DNA of 64,000 nucleotides from Polycyclovorans algicola TG408 (GCF_000711245.1 NZ_JOMH01000001.1:676830-740829); one strand, 5' to 3'; positions 34,997 to 43,915 are shown, counted from the stretch's first letter. The notes: a model not told the origin generated them from the letters alone. Program-made: numbers and translations.

Positions 34997-35902
34997 ATGA
35001 CCGACGTCGAAGCGCCACTGCCCATCCACCGCCGGGTCGAATGCGGAAACGTGACCCTGGCGGTCTATGCCTGGCCCAGTCCACAAGCCGACGCCGACCC
35101 GGTCATCCTCATCCATGGTTACCCTGACAGTGCGCAGGTGTGGCGCGAAACCGCCGAGCGTCTGGCTCAGCACCGCCCGGTGTTTGCCTACGACGTGCGC
35201 GGCACCGGCGCCTCCAGTGCGCCCAAGGCGCTGCGCGATTACCGGCTTGAAGTGTTGTCCGAAGACCTGTTGACCATCATCCAGGCGGTGAGCCCCCGGC
35301 GCCCGGTGCACCTGGTCGGCCACGACTGGGGGTCGATCCAAACCTGGGAATCGGTTTGCAGTCCGCGCTTTGAAGGGCGCATCAAAAGCTTCACCTCGAT
35401 CTCGGGGCCGTGCCTCGACCACGTCGGTCACTGGATGCGCGCCGGACTGCTCAGCGCCGACCCGCGCCGCTGGGGCAAGGTGCTCGGGCAGCTCGCGCAC
35501 TCCTGGTACATCGGCGTGTTCCAGTTGCCGGTCATCGCCCCTGCCGCTTGGCGCCTCGCGGTGGGTCGCCACTGGCCGCGCGTGCTCGAGCGCCTCGAAG
35601 GCATGGCCGAAGCGCCGCGCACCGCCACCCAGACCCGCGACGGCGTCAACGGCATCCAGCTGTACCGCGCCAACATGCGCCGCCGCCTGCTGGCGCCGCA
35701 ACGGCGCACCACCGAGGTCCCGGTGCAACTGATCACCCCGCGCTATGACCCGTTTGTCACCGAAGCCCTGCTCGACAGCCTGTCGGACTGGGTGCCCAAC
35801 GTGCGCCGCGTGCCGGTGTATGCCGGGCACTGGCTACCCCTGACCCGGCCCGATTTCATCGTCAACGCCGTCGAAACCTTTATTGCCGGGGACGCGGTTT
35901 AA
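34997..35902 (+). CDS. Alpha/beta hydrolase, epoxide hydrolase/dehalogenase type
   Basis: The 301-residue protein has the oxyanion motif LIHGYPDS and a nucleophile elbow GHDWGS in which the nucleophile is Asp110. The catalytic His is probably H278 (YAGHWLPL). Asp at this place is the mark of epoxide hydrolases and haloalkane dehalogenases rather than esterases. Many homologues are fused to a short-chain dehydrogenase; this one is not. Two other hydrolase-like genes follow on the same strand, so they may form an operon. Confidence 0.82.
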   Translation: MTDVEAPLPIHRRVECGNVTLAVYAWPSPQADADPVILIHGYPDSAQVWRETAERLAQHRPVFAYDVRGTGASSAPKALRDYRLEVLSEDLLTIIQAVSPRRPVHLVGHDWGSIQTWESVCSPRFEGRIKSFTSISGPCLDHVGHWMRAGLLSADPRRWGKVLGQLAHSWYIGVFQLPVIAPAAWRLAVGRHWPRVLERLEGMAEAPRTATQTRDGVNGIQLYRANMRRRLLAPQRRTTEVPVQLITPRYDPFVTEALLDSLSDWVPNVRRVPVYAGHWLPLTRPDFIVNAVETFIAGDAV

Positions 35903-35933
35903 ACCCGGCACACGACCTTCTCGAGTCTGCTCC

Positions 35934-37181
35934 ATGCAATTGATGCCCGGCGCGTACGTGCGCGCCCCGAAAAACCTGCAGCCGCTGGTCGGCATCGACC
36001 ATGCGGCCGAGACCGCGCCGGCCGAGCTGGGCCTGCACCCGCAAAAGGTCGATGCGGTGTGGCGCGCGGTGGAGCAGATGTTTGCCAGCGGCTTGCAGCC
36101 CGCCATCACCCTGGTGGTCAAGCGCCACGGGCGCACGGTGCTTAAACGGTCCATCGGCGCGGTGCGCGGCCTCGACCCGGGCGTCGACGAGCCGCAAGTG
36201 GCGCTGCAGCCCGATTCGCCGATGTGTCTGTTTTCCGCATCCAAGTCGATCTCGGCGCTGTTGGTCCACAAGCTCATCGAAGACGGCAAGCTCAGCCTTG
36301 ACGACCGGGTCGCCGCCTACATTCCCGAGTTTGCGGCGCGCGGCAAACACCGCGTCACGCTGCGCGAGCTGATGGCGCATCGCGCGGCGATCCCCTCGCT
36401 CACGGTCGAGACCCAGGGTGCCGAGCTGCTGAAGAACTGGGACGTGCTCATCGCCACGCTGTGTGCCGCGCGACCGGTGGACCGCGAGTTTCGCCAGCAG
36501 GCTTATCACGCGCTGACGGCAGGGTTCATTCTCGGCGAGGTCGTGCAGCGCGTGGGCCAGATCAGCCTGCCGGATGCGCTGGACAAGTGGATCGCCAAGC
36601 CGCTGGGCTGCCAGTTTCTGCAATACGGCGCGTCACCGGCGCTGCGCGCGCAGATGCCGCGCAACGTCGTCACCGGGCTGCAGCCGGTGTGGCCGCTGTC
36701 GGCTTACATTCGCAGCATCATCGGGGTCGACATGGCCGAGGGCGTTGCGGCGTCCAACGAAGATCCGTTCCTGAGTGCGGTGGTCCCGGCCGGCAACCTC
36801 ACCGCCAGCGCCGAAGATGCCAACCGGGTCTTCCAGATGCTGCTCGACGGCGGACGTTTCGAGGGTCGTCAGGTGTTCAAGCCGGAGACCGTGGCGCGCG
36901 CCATCGAGCCGGTCGGTCCGATCCAGTTCGACCGCACGCTCAAGCTGCCGCTGCGCTTCTCGGCCGGGTTCATGCTTGGCGAAAAACCCTTTGGCCTGTT
37001 CGGGCCACGCAGCCAGCGGGCGTTCGGGCACCTGGGCTTCGTCAACGTGCTGTGCTGGGCCGACCCCCATCGGGCGCTGAGCGTGGCGCTGCTGACCTCG
37101 GGCAAATCGGTGTCGCCCAGCGGCGTGTTGCACACCGCACGCTGGTTGCGCGCCATGGCCCAGGCGTTTCCCCGGCTGTGA
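35934..37181 (+). CDS. Serine beta-lactamase-like hydrolase (family VIII esterase type)
   Basis: The 415-residue protein has the class C/PBP fold nucleophile motif S101-A-S-K104 (LFSASKSISALLVH) followed by LIEDGKLSLDDRVAAYIPEF and TLRELMAHRAAIP, typical of LACTB/esterase VIII proteins. A Tyr-containing YHALTAGFILGEVV supplies the likely second motif. No signal peptide is seen, so it is cytoplasmic and more likely an esterase or peptidase than an antibiotic-resistance enzyme. The start is ATG 35934, 31 bases after the preceding hydrolase gene. Confidence 0.83.
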   Translation: MQLMPGAYVRAPKNLQPLVGIDHAAETAPAELGLHPQKVDAVWRAVEQMFASGLQPAITLVVKRHGRTVLKRSIGAVRGLDPGVDEPQVALQPDSPMCLFSASKSISALLVHKLIEDGKLSLDDRVAAYIPEFAARGKHRVTLRELMAHRAAIPSLTVETQGAELLKNWDVLIATLCAARPVDREFRQQAYHALTAGFILGEVVQRVGQISLPDALDKWIAKPLGCQFLQYGASPALRAQMPRNVVTGLQPVWPLSAYIRSIIGVDMAEGVAASNEDPFLSAVVPAGNLTASAEDANRVFQMLLDGGRFEGRQVFKPETVARAIEPVGPIQFDRTLKLPLRFSAGFMLGEKPFGLFGPRSQRAFGHLGFVNVLCWADPHRALSVALLTSGKSVSPSGVLHTARWLRAMAQAFPRL

Positions 37182-37189
37182 GGACGCCA

Positions 37190-38071
37190 ATGACGTTTCG
37201 CGACCTGCAGCCGTGGCAGTTGACCCTGGCCGACGGTGTGACCGTACGCGGCCGCCGCATCGACCCGGTCGGGGATGCACCGACCCTGTTCTTCTCGCAC
37301 GGCAACGGCTTCGCCGGCGGGGTGTACGCGACGCTGCTGGCGCGACTGATCGGTCCGTTTGGGCTGATCACCCATGACTTCGAGAACCACGGCGAAAGCG
37401 AGGTCACCGGCCATTACCGCGGCAAAGCCACTTTGCTGGCGCAGACCTGCGAGGTGTTCGACACCCTCGCCCCGGCCGGCAACACCGTACTGATGGGCCA
37501 CAGCCTGGGCGGCGGCATCAGCACCTTGCTCGCAGCCCAGAGGCCTGAGGCCGTCGCCGCGACCGTGTTGCTCGACCCGATTCTGCTGCCGCCGCAATAC
37601 TGGGTGTTGTCAAACCTCGCGGGCCGGCTGGGCCGCAACCCGATGGCCAACGCCGCGCTGCGACGGCGCACCCAGTGGGTCGACCGCGATGCCCTCGCCA
37701 CACGCCTGAAAGGCCGCGGCATCTACGCCGGCTGGACCGACGCGGCGTTTGAAGATTTCATCGATCACGCCACGCGGCCGGTGGCCGACGGTCTGGCGCT
37801 GATCTGCCCCAGCGCGATAGAGGCTGCCATTTACCGCCAGCCGGTCTATCCGTGGTCGGCGCTGCGGCGCCTTCGGCAGCCCATGCTGATGCTCTACGGC
37901 GCCGACAGCTACGGCTTCTTTCCGACCACGGCGCGCCGCGTCGCTGCGGGCGATCGCAAGCGCCAGGTCGAACGCGTGCCCGGCGGGCACTGTTTCATGT
38001 TGGAGCAGCCGCAGGACATCGCCGAGCGGATTCGCCGGTTTCTCGACGCCCTGCCGTCAGGGCAGTGCTGA
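37190..38071 (+). CDS. Alpha/beta hydrolase with Ser nucleophile
   Basis: The 293-residue protein has FSHGNGFAGGVY (oxyanion), the elbow GHSLGG with S105, and a C-terminal H267 (GGHCFMLEQP), so the triad is plausible. The start is ATG 37190, eight bases after the beta-lactamase-like gene. The reading frame stays open far upstream (to 36461), but that part overlaps the preceding gene and is not coding. It overlaps the 3' end of the convergent kinase gene by 15 bases. Confidence 0.85.
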   Translation: MTFRDLQPWQLTLADGVTVRGRRIDPVGDAPTLFFSHGNGFAGGVYATLLARLIGPFGLITHDFENHGESEVTGHYRGKATLLAQTCEVFDTLAPAGNTVLMGHSLGGGISTLLAAQRPEAVAATVLLDPILLPPQYWVLSNLAGRLGRNPMANAALRRRTQWVDRDALATRLKGRGIYAGWTDAAFEDFIDHATRPVADGLALICPSAIEAAIYRQPVYPWSALRRLRQPMLMLYGADSYGFFPTTARRVAAGDRKRQVERVPGGHCFMLEQPQDIAERIRRFLDALPSGQC

Positions 38072-39388
38072 GGCGCTTTGTGACGTGGCCGCAGCGAGCC
38101 CAAGCGTGTTGACGGGCCCCAGGCTGCCGGTGGCCGGGGTGAAGGCCTCGGGCGGGCGCAAGAACATCAGCCACACAAAGAAGGCAATGATCAGTCCGCC
38201 ACCCAAGGTCAGCAGTGCCAGTTCGGCGGTGCGGCGCCAGCCGGGCAGCGTGGTCGTGCTCGGGCGTGACGGCGGCATCACCACCGGGGGCAAGGGCGCC
38301 TGTGCCGCGCGGCTGGCGTTGCCCGGCGCGGGCGCTGCGGGCAGCAAAGGGTCGTCAGACGCCGGTTGCGGCCGGCTGCGGGTTGGCGGCGGCTCGTCGG
38401 CCGGTGCGCGCTCGGCGGGGTTGACGCCGGTGTACTGCTCCAGTGCCAGCATGAACGCCTCGGCGCTGGGGTATCGGTCTTCGGCTTTGACTGCCAGGGC
38501 CTTCAGCAGCACGGCGCGCAAGTTGGCGGGAACGCCAGGCCATGGACCGACCGCCAGCGGGTCGTCACCCATGCGGTCGAGCGCGGTGGGCGGCGCCTGG
38601 CCGGTGATCATCCGGTAGAGCGTCGCGGCGGCACCGTAGACGTCGGTCCACGGGCCTTGTGACGAGCGCTTCTGGTACTGCTCCAGCGGCGCATAACCGC
38701 CGGACAGCGCCACCGACATGGTTTTCGGGTCGTGTTCGCCAGTGGCTTGGCGGGCGGCGCCGAAGTCGAGCAGGATCGGCCGACCGATGGTCGCCAGATA
38801 AATGTTGTTGGGCTTGATGTCGCGGTGAATCAGACCCCGCGCGTGCAGATAACGTAGTCCGTCAAGTATCGGCAGCATCACCGGAATCGCCAGCTCCGGC
38901 CCCAGGGTCGGCTGCTTCTGGGTGAGGTAGTCCTCCATGTTCATCCCGTCGTAGTAATCCATGACGAGATACGCCGTGTCGTTGGCGTTGAAGAAGGTGC
39001 GCACCCTCACCACGTTGGGGTGATCGAGCTGCGCGACGATGCGCGCCTCACGGACGAACGCCGCTTTGCCGCTTTCGAAACTCTTGCGCTCACCGGACTC
39101 CATGACGGTGACATCGGCGCTCTGGGGCACGCGTTCGGCAATCTCTGGCGGCATGAACTCTTTGATCGCCACCCGCTGCTGCAGGTTGATGTCCCAGCCC
39201 AGGTAGGTGATGCCAAAACCACCGGGTTTGCCGAGCACGCGCCCAACCCGGTATTGCCCGCCCAGCGTGGTGCCGTAGGGCAGAAACAATTGCGAGCGCG
39301 CGGCCGACTCGTCGAAGCGGCAATGCGGGCAGACCGCCGCAGCCTCCTTGAGGCGAAAGCAGGAAGGGCAGTGCTTCTGATAGCTCAT
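38057..39388 (-). CDS. Membrane-anchored Ser/Thr protein kinase with zinc ribbon
   Basis: Of its 443 residues, the N-terminus is a four-Cys ribbon (C7, C10, C20, C23). A Hanks-type kinase follows (about 45-310): glycine loop GKPGGFGIT, K76 in VAIKEF, H188-R-D190, and D208-F-G. A Pro/Ala-rich linker and one transmembrane segment (about 388-409) precede a short extracytoplasmic tail without a recognisable sensor domain. The kinase core is intact and should be active. The next gene upstream is a close paralogue with an extra C-terminal domain, suggesting local duplication; about 100 bases separate them. Confidence 0.9.
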   Translation of the reverse strand: MSYQKHCPSCFRLKEAAAVCPHCRFDESAARSQLFLPYGTTLGGQYRVGRVLGKPGGFGITYLGWDINLQQRVAIKEFMPPEIAERVPQSADVTVMESGERKSFESGKAAFVREARIVAQLDHPNVVRVRTFFNANDTAYLVMDYYDGMNMEDYLTQKQPTLGPELAIPVMLPILDGLRYLHARGLIHRDIKPNNIYLATIGRPILLDFGAARQATGEHDPKTMSVALSGGYAPLEQYQKRSSQGPWTDVYGAAATLYRMITGQAPPTALDRMGDDPLAVGPWPGVPANLRAVLLKALAVKAEDRYPSAEAFMLALEQYTGVNPAERAPADEPPPTRSRPQPASDDPLLPAAPAPGNASRAAQAPLPPVVMPPSRPSTTTLPGWRRTAELALLTLGGGLIIAFFVWLMFLRPPEAFTPATGSLGPVNTLGLAAATSQSASALP

Positions 39389-39491
39389 GCGAAGGTCAGC
39401 CAGGGCGGGTCAATTCAGTGCGCGGACCGGCGCAGCGCAACCGGCGATCAACAGCATGCCCGTAACGCCGCAGCGCTGTCAGGGGGCAGGG

Positions 39492-41501
39492 TCAATTTGA
39501 CCTTGGCTGACGCACCAGCCTGAAGCCGGTGTGATGGTCACGGCGCAGCGACGGCAGCAGGTCGCGGGCGCTGCTGCGCAGGGCGTCAGGTCCCTGGTGC
39601 CAGGAGCCGCCGCGCACCACGAACGATTGCGCGGCTGCAGCGCCCTCGACGCTTGCACAGAGCGGGCTGACCGCTGCGGTCATCTCGACCGATGAGCAGG
39701 TCCATTCGCGCACGTTGCCGGCGGTGTCATGCAGGCCCAGTCTGTTGGCCGGATAGCGGCCCACATTGGCGGCGCGGGTGGTGAACGGCCGACAACCCGC
39801 GCAGTTGGCGCGATCGCTCTCCAGGTCGTCCCCCCACCAGTAGGCGCTGCGGGTACCGGCGCGGGCGGCGGCTTCCCACTCGGCCTCGGTGGGCAGGCGG
39901 TAGTCATCGCCGCTGACCCGGCTGCGCCACGCGGCGTAAGCCTGCGCGTCGTGCAGGCTTACGCAGACCACCGGCACCCGCTCGGTGCGCGCCACATGGG
40001 GCGACGACCAGTCGCCACGGGTGACGCCATCGCAGGGGAAGTTGGCCCATGCCTCGGGGCGGTAGCGTTGATCGGCGACAAATTGGGCAAACGCCTCAAC
40101 CGTGACCTCAAAGCGTGAAATCTCGAACGTCGCAAGCGGCAGCACCGAGACCGGCACGCCGTCCGTCCCGCCCACGGTTACGGACTGTGCGGGCATTGAG
40201 GCCATGGGCAGCGCCACCAGCGCATCGCGGCCGATCGTTGGCACCGGTGCCTGCGGCGTGGTGCGCGGCGTTCCAGTGGCGATGCTGGCCGGAGCCTGCG
40301 ATGCAGGCGACCCGCCCAGCGCCGGGTCGCCGGGTGTCGGTGGGGTCTCCAGCGTCACCGCAGTCCAGCCGATGGCCACCGCGGCCAGTGCCACCGCCGC
40401 CAGCCATGGCAGCAGATTGCCGCCGCCGCCGTTGAACGAAGGGCGGTCAACGGGCTCGGCGCCTGGCGGGCCAGCGTCCGAATCGGGGGCACGGCGCCAC
40501 AGGGCGGGCGGGACCTCGCCCACCTCACCGGGTGCGGGTGTGGCGTGCCGCCAGGCACGCAGCGCCTCAAGAAAGGCCTCAGCGCTGGCATATCGGTCTT
40601 CAGGCTGCACCGCCAGCGCGCGGGTCAGCACGTCGCGCAGTGCGGCCGGCACGTTGCCCCAGTCGGCGCTGTCCAGCGGGTCGCTGTCGAGGCGGTCCAG
40701 CGCCAGCGGCGGGGCGTGGCCGGTGGTCATACGGAACAGCGTGGCGGCCAGGCCGTAGACGTCGGTCCACGGGCCTTGCGCGGTGCGCCGTTGGTACTGC
40801 TCCAGCGGCGCATAGCCTTCGGTGAGCACCACCGAGATACTGCGCGCGCCTTCGCCGCTGGACCGTCGCGCGGCGCCGAAGTCGAGCAGAATCGGCTTGC
40901 CGATTGCCGCCAGATAAAGGTTGTGCGGCTTGATGTCGCGATGCACCACGCCGTGCTGGTGGACGAACGCCAGGCCTTCGAGCACCGGCTCGATGATGCC
41001 CACCGCCACCACCGGGTCGAGCACGCTGCTCACGGTGGCGAGGTAGTCGCCCATGCTCAGGCCTTCGTAGTAATCCATCACCAGATACGCCGTGCCGTGG
41101 GCGTTGAAGTAACTCAGCACGCGGACGATGTTGGGGTGATCGAGCCCGGCGACGATGCGCGCCTCGCGCAGAAACTGCTCGCGCCCGGCTTCGAAAGTGC
41201 CGCGCTCGTCGGTGGTGTGGACGCTGACGGTCAGCCTGTCGGTGTCGCGGTTGGCCAGCTCGCGCGGCAGGTATTCCTTGATGGCCACCCGCTGCTGCAG
41301 GTGGACATCCCAGGCCAGGTAGGTGATGCCAAAGCCGCCCGGCCGGCCCAGCACGCGGCCAATGCGATAACGATCTGCCAGCAGCGTGCCGTGGCGCAGA
41401 AACATGGCCGAGCGCGGCCGCGACTCGTCGTAGCCGCAGATTGCACACACGGCCTTGCCCGCCTTGTCGGCGAAGCAGCCCGGGCAATGTTTCTGGAAGA
41501 T
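39492..41501 (-). CDS. Ser/Thr protein kinase fused to a formylglycine-generating-enzyme-like domain
   Basis: The protein has a kinase (VAIKEY lysine, HRDIKPHN, DFGAAR), a membrane segment (WLAAVALAAVAIGWTAV) and a C-terminal FGE-sulfatase/SUMF1-like domain (about the last 240 residues: YRLPTEAEWEAAARAGTRSA, GLHDTAGNVREW, VVRGGSWHQGPDALRSSARD). The RGGSW segment lacks the paired catalytic Cys of true FGE, so the domain is probably a sensor or binding module. The first standard start is GTG at 41450, which removes half of the N-terminal zinc ribbon. In-frame codons further upstream encode QKHCPGCF, matching the paralogue's QKHCPSCF, and an ATC at 41501 preceded by AGGGG is the likely true start. 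Confidence 0.85.
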   Translation of the reverse strand: MFQKHCPGCFADKAGKAVCAICGYDESRPRSAMFLRHGTLLADRYRIGRVLGRPGGFGITYLAWDVHLQQRVAIKEYLPRELANRDTDRLTVSVHTTDERGTFEAGREQFLREARIVAGLDHPNIVRVLSYFNAHGTAYLVMDYYEGLSMGDYLATVSSVLDPVVAVGIIEPVLEGLAFVHQHGVVHRDIKPHNLYLAAIGKPILLDFGAARRSSGEGARSISVVLTEGYAPLEQYQRRTAQGPWTDVYGLAATLFRMTTGHAPPLALDRLDSDPLDSADWGNVPAALRDVLTRALAVQPEDRYASAEAFLEALRAWRHATPAPGEVGEVPPALWRRAPDSDAGPPGAEPVDRPSFNGGGGNLLPWLAAVALAAVAIGWTAVTLETPPTPGDPALGGSPASQAPASIATGTPRTTPQAPVPTIGRDALVALPMASMPAQSVTVGGTDGVPVSVLPLATFEISRFEVTVEAFAQFVADQRYRPEAWANFPCDGVTRGDWSSPHVARTERVPVVCVSLHDAQAYAAWRSRVSGDDYRLPTEAEWEAAARAGTRSAYWWGDDLESDRANCAGCRPFTTRAANVGRYPANRLGLHDTAGNVREWTCSSVEMTAAVSPLCASVEGAAAAQSFVVRGGSWHQGPDALRSSARDLLPSLRRDHHTGFRLVRQPRSN

Positions 41502-41551
41502 GGCGCCGCCCCTGAACGTCGTGGATCGATTGTAGGCGCGCAGCTGGCCGC

Positions 41552-43657
41552 TCAGGCGCCGCCGGGGCCCGGCGGCGGACCCATCACCCGCTGGGCGACG
41601 GTGTCGATGACTTCACTGATGTCGGCATCTTTGGTGCGCGGCGGCCAGATGAAGCGCTGCGGCGCGCGCACGAAGTGGCCCATCACCAGCCACGCCAGGC
41701 GCCGGCCCTCGGTGAACTCCACCCGCTGCGAACGCATCGCCACGAACAGCGCCAGCCCAAAGCTCACCGCCAGATTGGTCATGCCGATGATCAGCACGCC
41801 CAGCCCCGACCACAGCGCCACCGGCGCGAGCACTGCCCAGTCGAGGCTGACCAGCGCATAGGCGTAGTTGGCGGCGGCAAAGGCGATGTGACGAATGTCC
41901 AGCGGCAAGCCGAGGATGAAGCCCAGCGTACCCATCGACCCCAGCATGCAGCCGAAGAAAAAGTTGCCGGCAATGCCGCCCAGGTTGTGGCCGATGTAAT
42001 CGCCAAGCGCCCGCGCCCGCGCCTTGCCCAGCCAGCGTTGCAGCTTGGGGCGCTGGGCAATGCGCTCGGGAATGCGCGTGTAGGCGGCGCGGTTGTCGAA
42101 ATAGCCCGAGATCAGCCCCGAGAAGAACAGGCAGATGCCGGCGATGGCGGCGTGGGCGATGGCCGGGCTGCGAAACGGGTCAAGGTCCTCGAGCAGGTGA
42201 TGGGCCTTGTCGGCCGGTAGAAAGTGGGCGCCGCCGTAGGTCCAGATCAGATAGCCCATCAACGCGGCAGTGACAAAGGCCAGCACCAGGTTGCCGATGA
42301 TGGCGATGAACTGGCTGCGCAGCGTCGCCACCACCAGATTGGCCAAGCCTTCGAGCCGGTCGGGGTGCGCCTCGGTGCTGCGAATGCTGGCGGCAATCGT
42401 GGCCGCAGTCATCGCCGGCTGCTTGGTGGCGACGGTGAAGCCGACCAGGTAAATCACCACGAAGCCGAGGCCATAAATCATGCTGTTGACGAAGGCGGTG
42501 ACGATGGGCGCGTGCTCGCCAAAGCCGAACAGCAGCTTGGTTCCGGCCATCAGCGCGATGAAAAACCCGGCCCCCAGCGCGGCGCGCAACAGGGCCCAGA
42601 ACTCGGTACGCGAGTTGGCGATGTACTTCTCGCCCATGCGCCCGGCGCTGCCGGTGACGCGCTGCGCCAGCAACTCGATGTTCTGCGAAAACAGGTCGCC
42701 GATGCTGTAGCGGCGGTTCTCGGCAATCACCAGTTCGAAGAACAGCGACACCGCCAGATCGTTGCGCTCGGCCGGCGGGGCTTCGAGCAGCTTCATCAAC
42801 TGGCTGAAGCGCGCGATGCTCTGTTCCAGCCGCACCAGTTGATAGGTCAGGCTGACGCTGGCGCCAGTCCTGCGCGCCTGCTTGCGAATCTTGCCGATGA
42901 TTTCGGTGCACTGTTCCAGCAGCACGTCGATCTGGCGGCTGTCGAGCTGCGGGTCGCGTTTGTCGGTGGCGGCCTTGCGCCACTCGTCAACGAAGTGCCG
43001 CACCTCGGCGTTCTGGGTCAGAAACGGCGACTCGTGGCGCTCGATGGCCGGGTAGTTGCGCACCAGTTCGGGCTCGAGGCCGATCGAGGTGATGCGATAA
43101 CTCAGCACCTCGATGGCCGAGACGATCTGCAGGGCCAGCTTGCCCTTGTCGTGGCTGGCGCCGTGGTCGATGTCGATGGCGCGCACCAGGTCCAGCCACG
43201 CCTCGGCGCCCGCAGCTTCCATCCACTCGTGATCGTCGCGACGGTCGAACAGCAGGCCCAGCACGTCTTTCAGATAGTCGGTGTTGACCACGTCGGGCAG
43301 CACGCGGTGCCAGATGCGCCGCGACAGCGACGACGAGAACCCTTCGCTCGACAGCACGCCCGCGTCGGAAAACAGATGCACGCTGTGCTTTTCGGCCAAC
43401 AAGGCCAGCAAAGCATTGCGCAGCGCGCGGCGCGCGGTGGTTTCGGTGCGCAGCACCAGCGCCAACTGCGCAAGGCGCAGGCCCGGCAGTTCGGCCTCGC
43501 GGCGGGTTGGGCGTATCAGCCGCACCAGCTTGCGCAACTGGCTCAGCCGTTGTTCGCTATCGCCATCGGTGTCGGCCAGCACCATCACGGCGGCCAGCAG
43601 CGTGGCGCGCAACTTGACCAATCGGGCGTCGGCGTCGGGTTTGGGGAGCAGCGGCAT
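41552..43657 (-). CDS. Large membrane protein of the 'site-specific recombinase' (Gcr-like) family
   Basis: The 701-residue product has a helical cytoplasmic N-terminal half (about 1-330) and several transmembrane segments in the second half (for example AALGAGFFIALMAGTKLLFGF, MIYGLGFVVIYLVGF, FIAIIGNLVLAFVTAALMGYL, AGICLFFSGLISGYF). This matches the family named after the gonococcal gcr gene. Nothing in it resembles a tyrosine or serine recombinase active site, so the database name is probably wrong. It lies just upstream of the kinase-FGE gene on the same strand, with overlapping frame context, and may be co-transcribed with it. Confidence 0.8.
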   Translation of the reverse strand: MPLLPKPDADARLVKLRATLLAAVMVLADTDGDSEQRLSQLRKLVRLIRPTRREAELPGLRLAQLALVLRTETTARRALRNALLALLAEKHSVHLFSDAGVLSSEGFSSSLSRRIWHRVLPDVVNTDYLKDVLGLLFDRRDDHEWMEAAGAEAWLDLVRAIDIDHGASHDKGKLALQIVSAIEVLSYRITSIGLEPELVRNYPAIERHESPFLTQNAEVRHFVDEWRKAATDKRDPQLDSRQIDVLLEQCTEIIGKIRKQARRTGASVSLTYQLVRLEQSIARFSQLMKLLEAPPAERNDLAVSLFFELVIAENRRYSIGDLFSQNIELLAQRVTGSAGRMGEKYIANSRTEFWALLRAALGAGFFIALMAGTKLLFGFGEHAPIVTAFVNSMIYGLGFVVIYLVGFTVATKQPAMTAATIAASIRSTEAHPDRLEGLANLVVATLRSQFIAIIGNLVLAFVTAALMGYLIWTYGGAHFLPADKAHHLLEDLDPFRSPAIAHAAIAGICLFFSGLISGYFDNRAAYTRIPERIAQRPKLQRWLGKARARALGDYIGHNLGGIAGNFFFGCMLGSMGTLGFILGLPLDIRHIAFAAANYAYALVSLDWAVLAPVALWSGLGVLIIGMTNLAVSFGLALFVAMRSQRVEFTEGRRLAWLVMGHFVRAPQRFIWPPRTKDADISEVIDTVAQRVMGPPPGPGGA

Positions 43658-43761
43658 CAGGGTGACAGGAACAGGCGCAAGGCTTCAGCGGGACGGCATT
43701 GTGAGCCAAAGCCCCGCCGCAAGTGCTTGAAAACGTGGGGCGCTCGGTGGATACGCACGAC

Positions 43762-43770
43762 TTGTCCACA
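43762..43770 (+). promoter_or_regulatory. DnaA box-like site upstream of nrdA
   Basis: TTGTCCACA differs by one base from the DnaA box TTATCCACA. DnaA regulates nrdAB in E. coli, so a site here is plausible. A single match is weak evidence. Confidence 0.35.
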
Positions 43771-43799
43771 GAGTTTGCAATGCTTTAGTCCCAGCTTGA

Positions 43800-43847
43800 A
43801 CACAGCATGTAGGGGCCGAGCCGTGAAATAAACACCAGATATTGTGG
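43800..43847 (+). promoter_or_regulatory. Probable NrdR-box pair upstream of nrdAB
   Basis: Two 16-base sites, ACACAGCATGTAGGGG (43800-43815) and ACACCAGATATTGTGG (43832-43847), resemble the NrdR box acaCwAtATaTwGtgt. Their starts are 32 bases apart, the three-turn spacing at which NrdR binds cooperatively. The second is the better match; the first is degenerate on its right side. NrdR, an ATP-cone repressor, would silence nrdAB when dATP is high. The rest of 43658-43955 is promoter and leader. Confidence 0.55.
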
Positions 43848-43892
43848 TTTTGGGCTAGGCAAGTCTTTTTGTCTGTGGTTATATCGGGGATC

Positions 43893-43915
43893 GGGGCTGG
43901 CCTTGCGCCAGCCCC
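43893..43915 (+). other. Hairpin in the nrdA 5' leader
   Basis: GGGGCTGGC and GCCAGCCCC pair perfectly over 9 bp with the loop CTTGC, 40 bases before the nrdA ATG. No T-tract follows, so it is not a simple terminator. It may affect mRNA stability or initiation. Confidence 0.5.

Noticed and set aside
35934-37181. Antibiotic-resistance beta-lactamase
   Set aside because: No signal peptide and an esterase-VIII-like neighbourhood; the SxxK fold alone does not show beta-lactam hydrolysis.
36461-37189. Extension of the Ser-type hydrolase upstream to 36461
   Set aside because: It overlaps the beta-lactamase-like gene in another frame and has the low-complexity Arg/Ala composition of an out-of-frame reading; ATG 37190 starts the conserved fold.
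41552-43657. Mobile element or integrase at the 'site-specific recombinase' gene
   Set aside because: The protein is a multi-pass membrane protein without recombinase catalytic residues, and no att-like repeats flank it.
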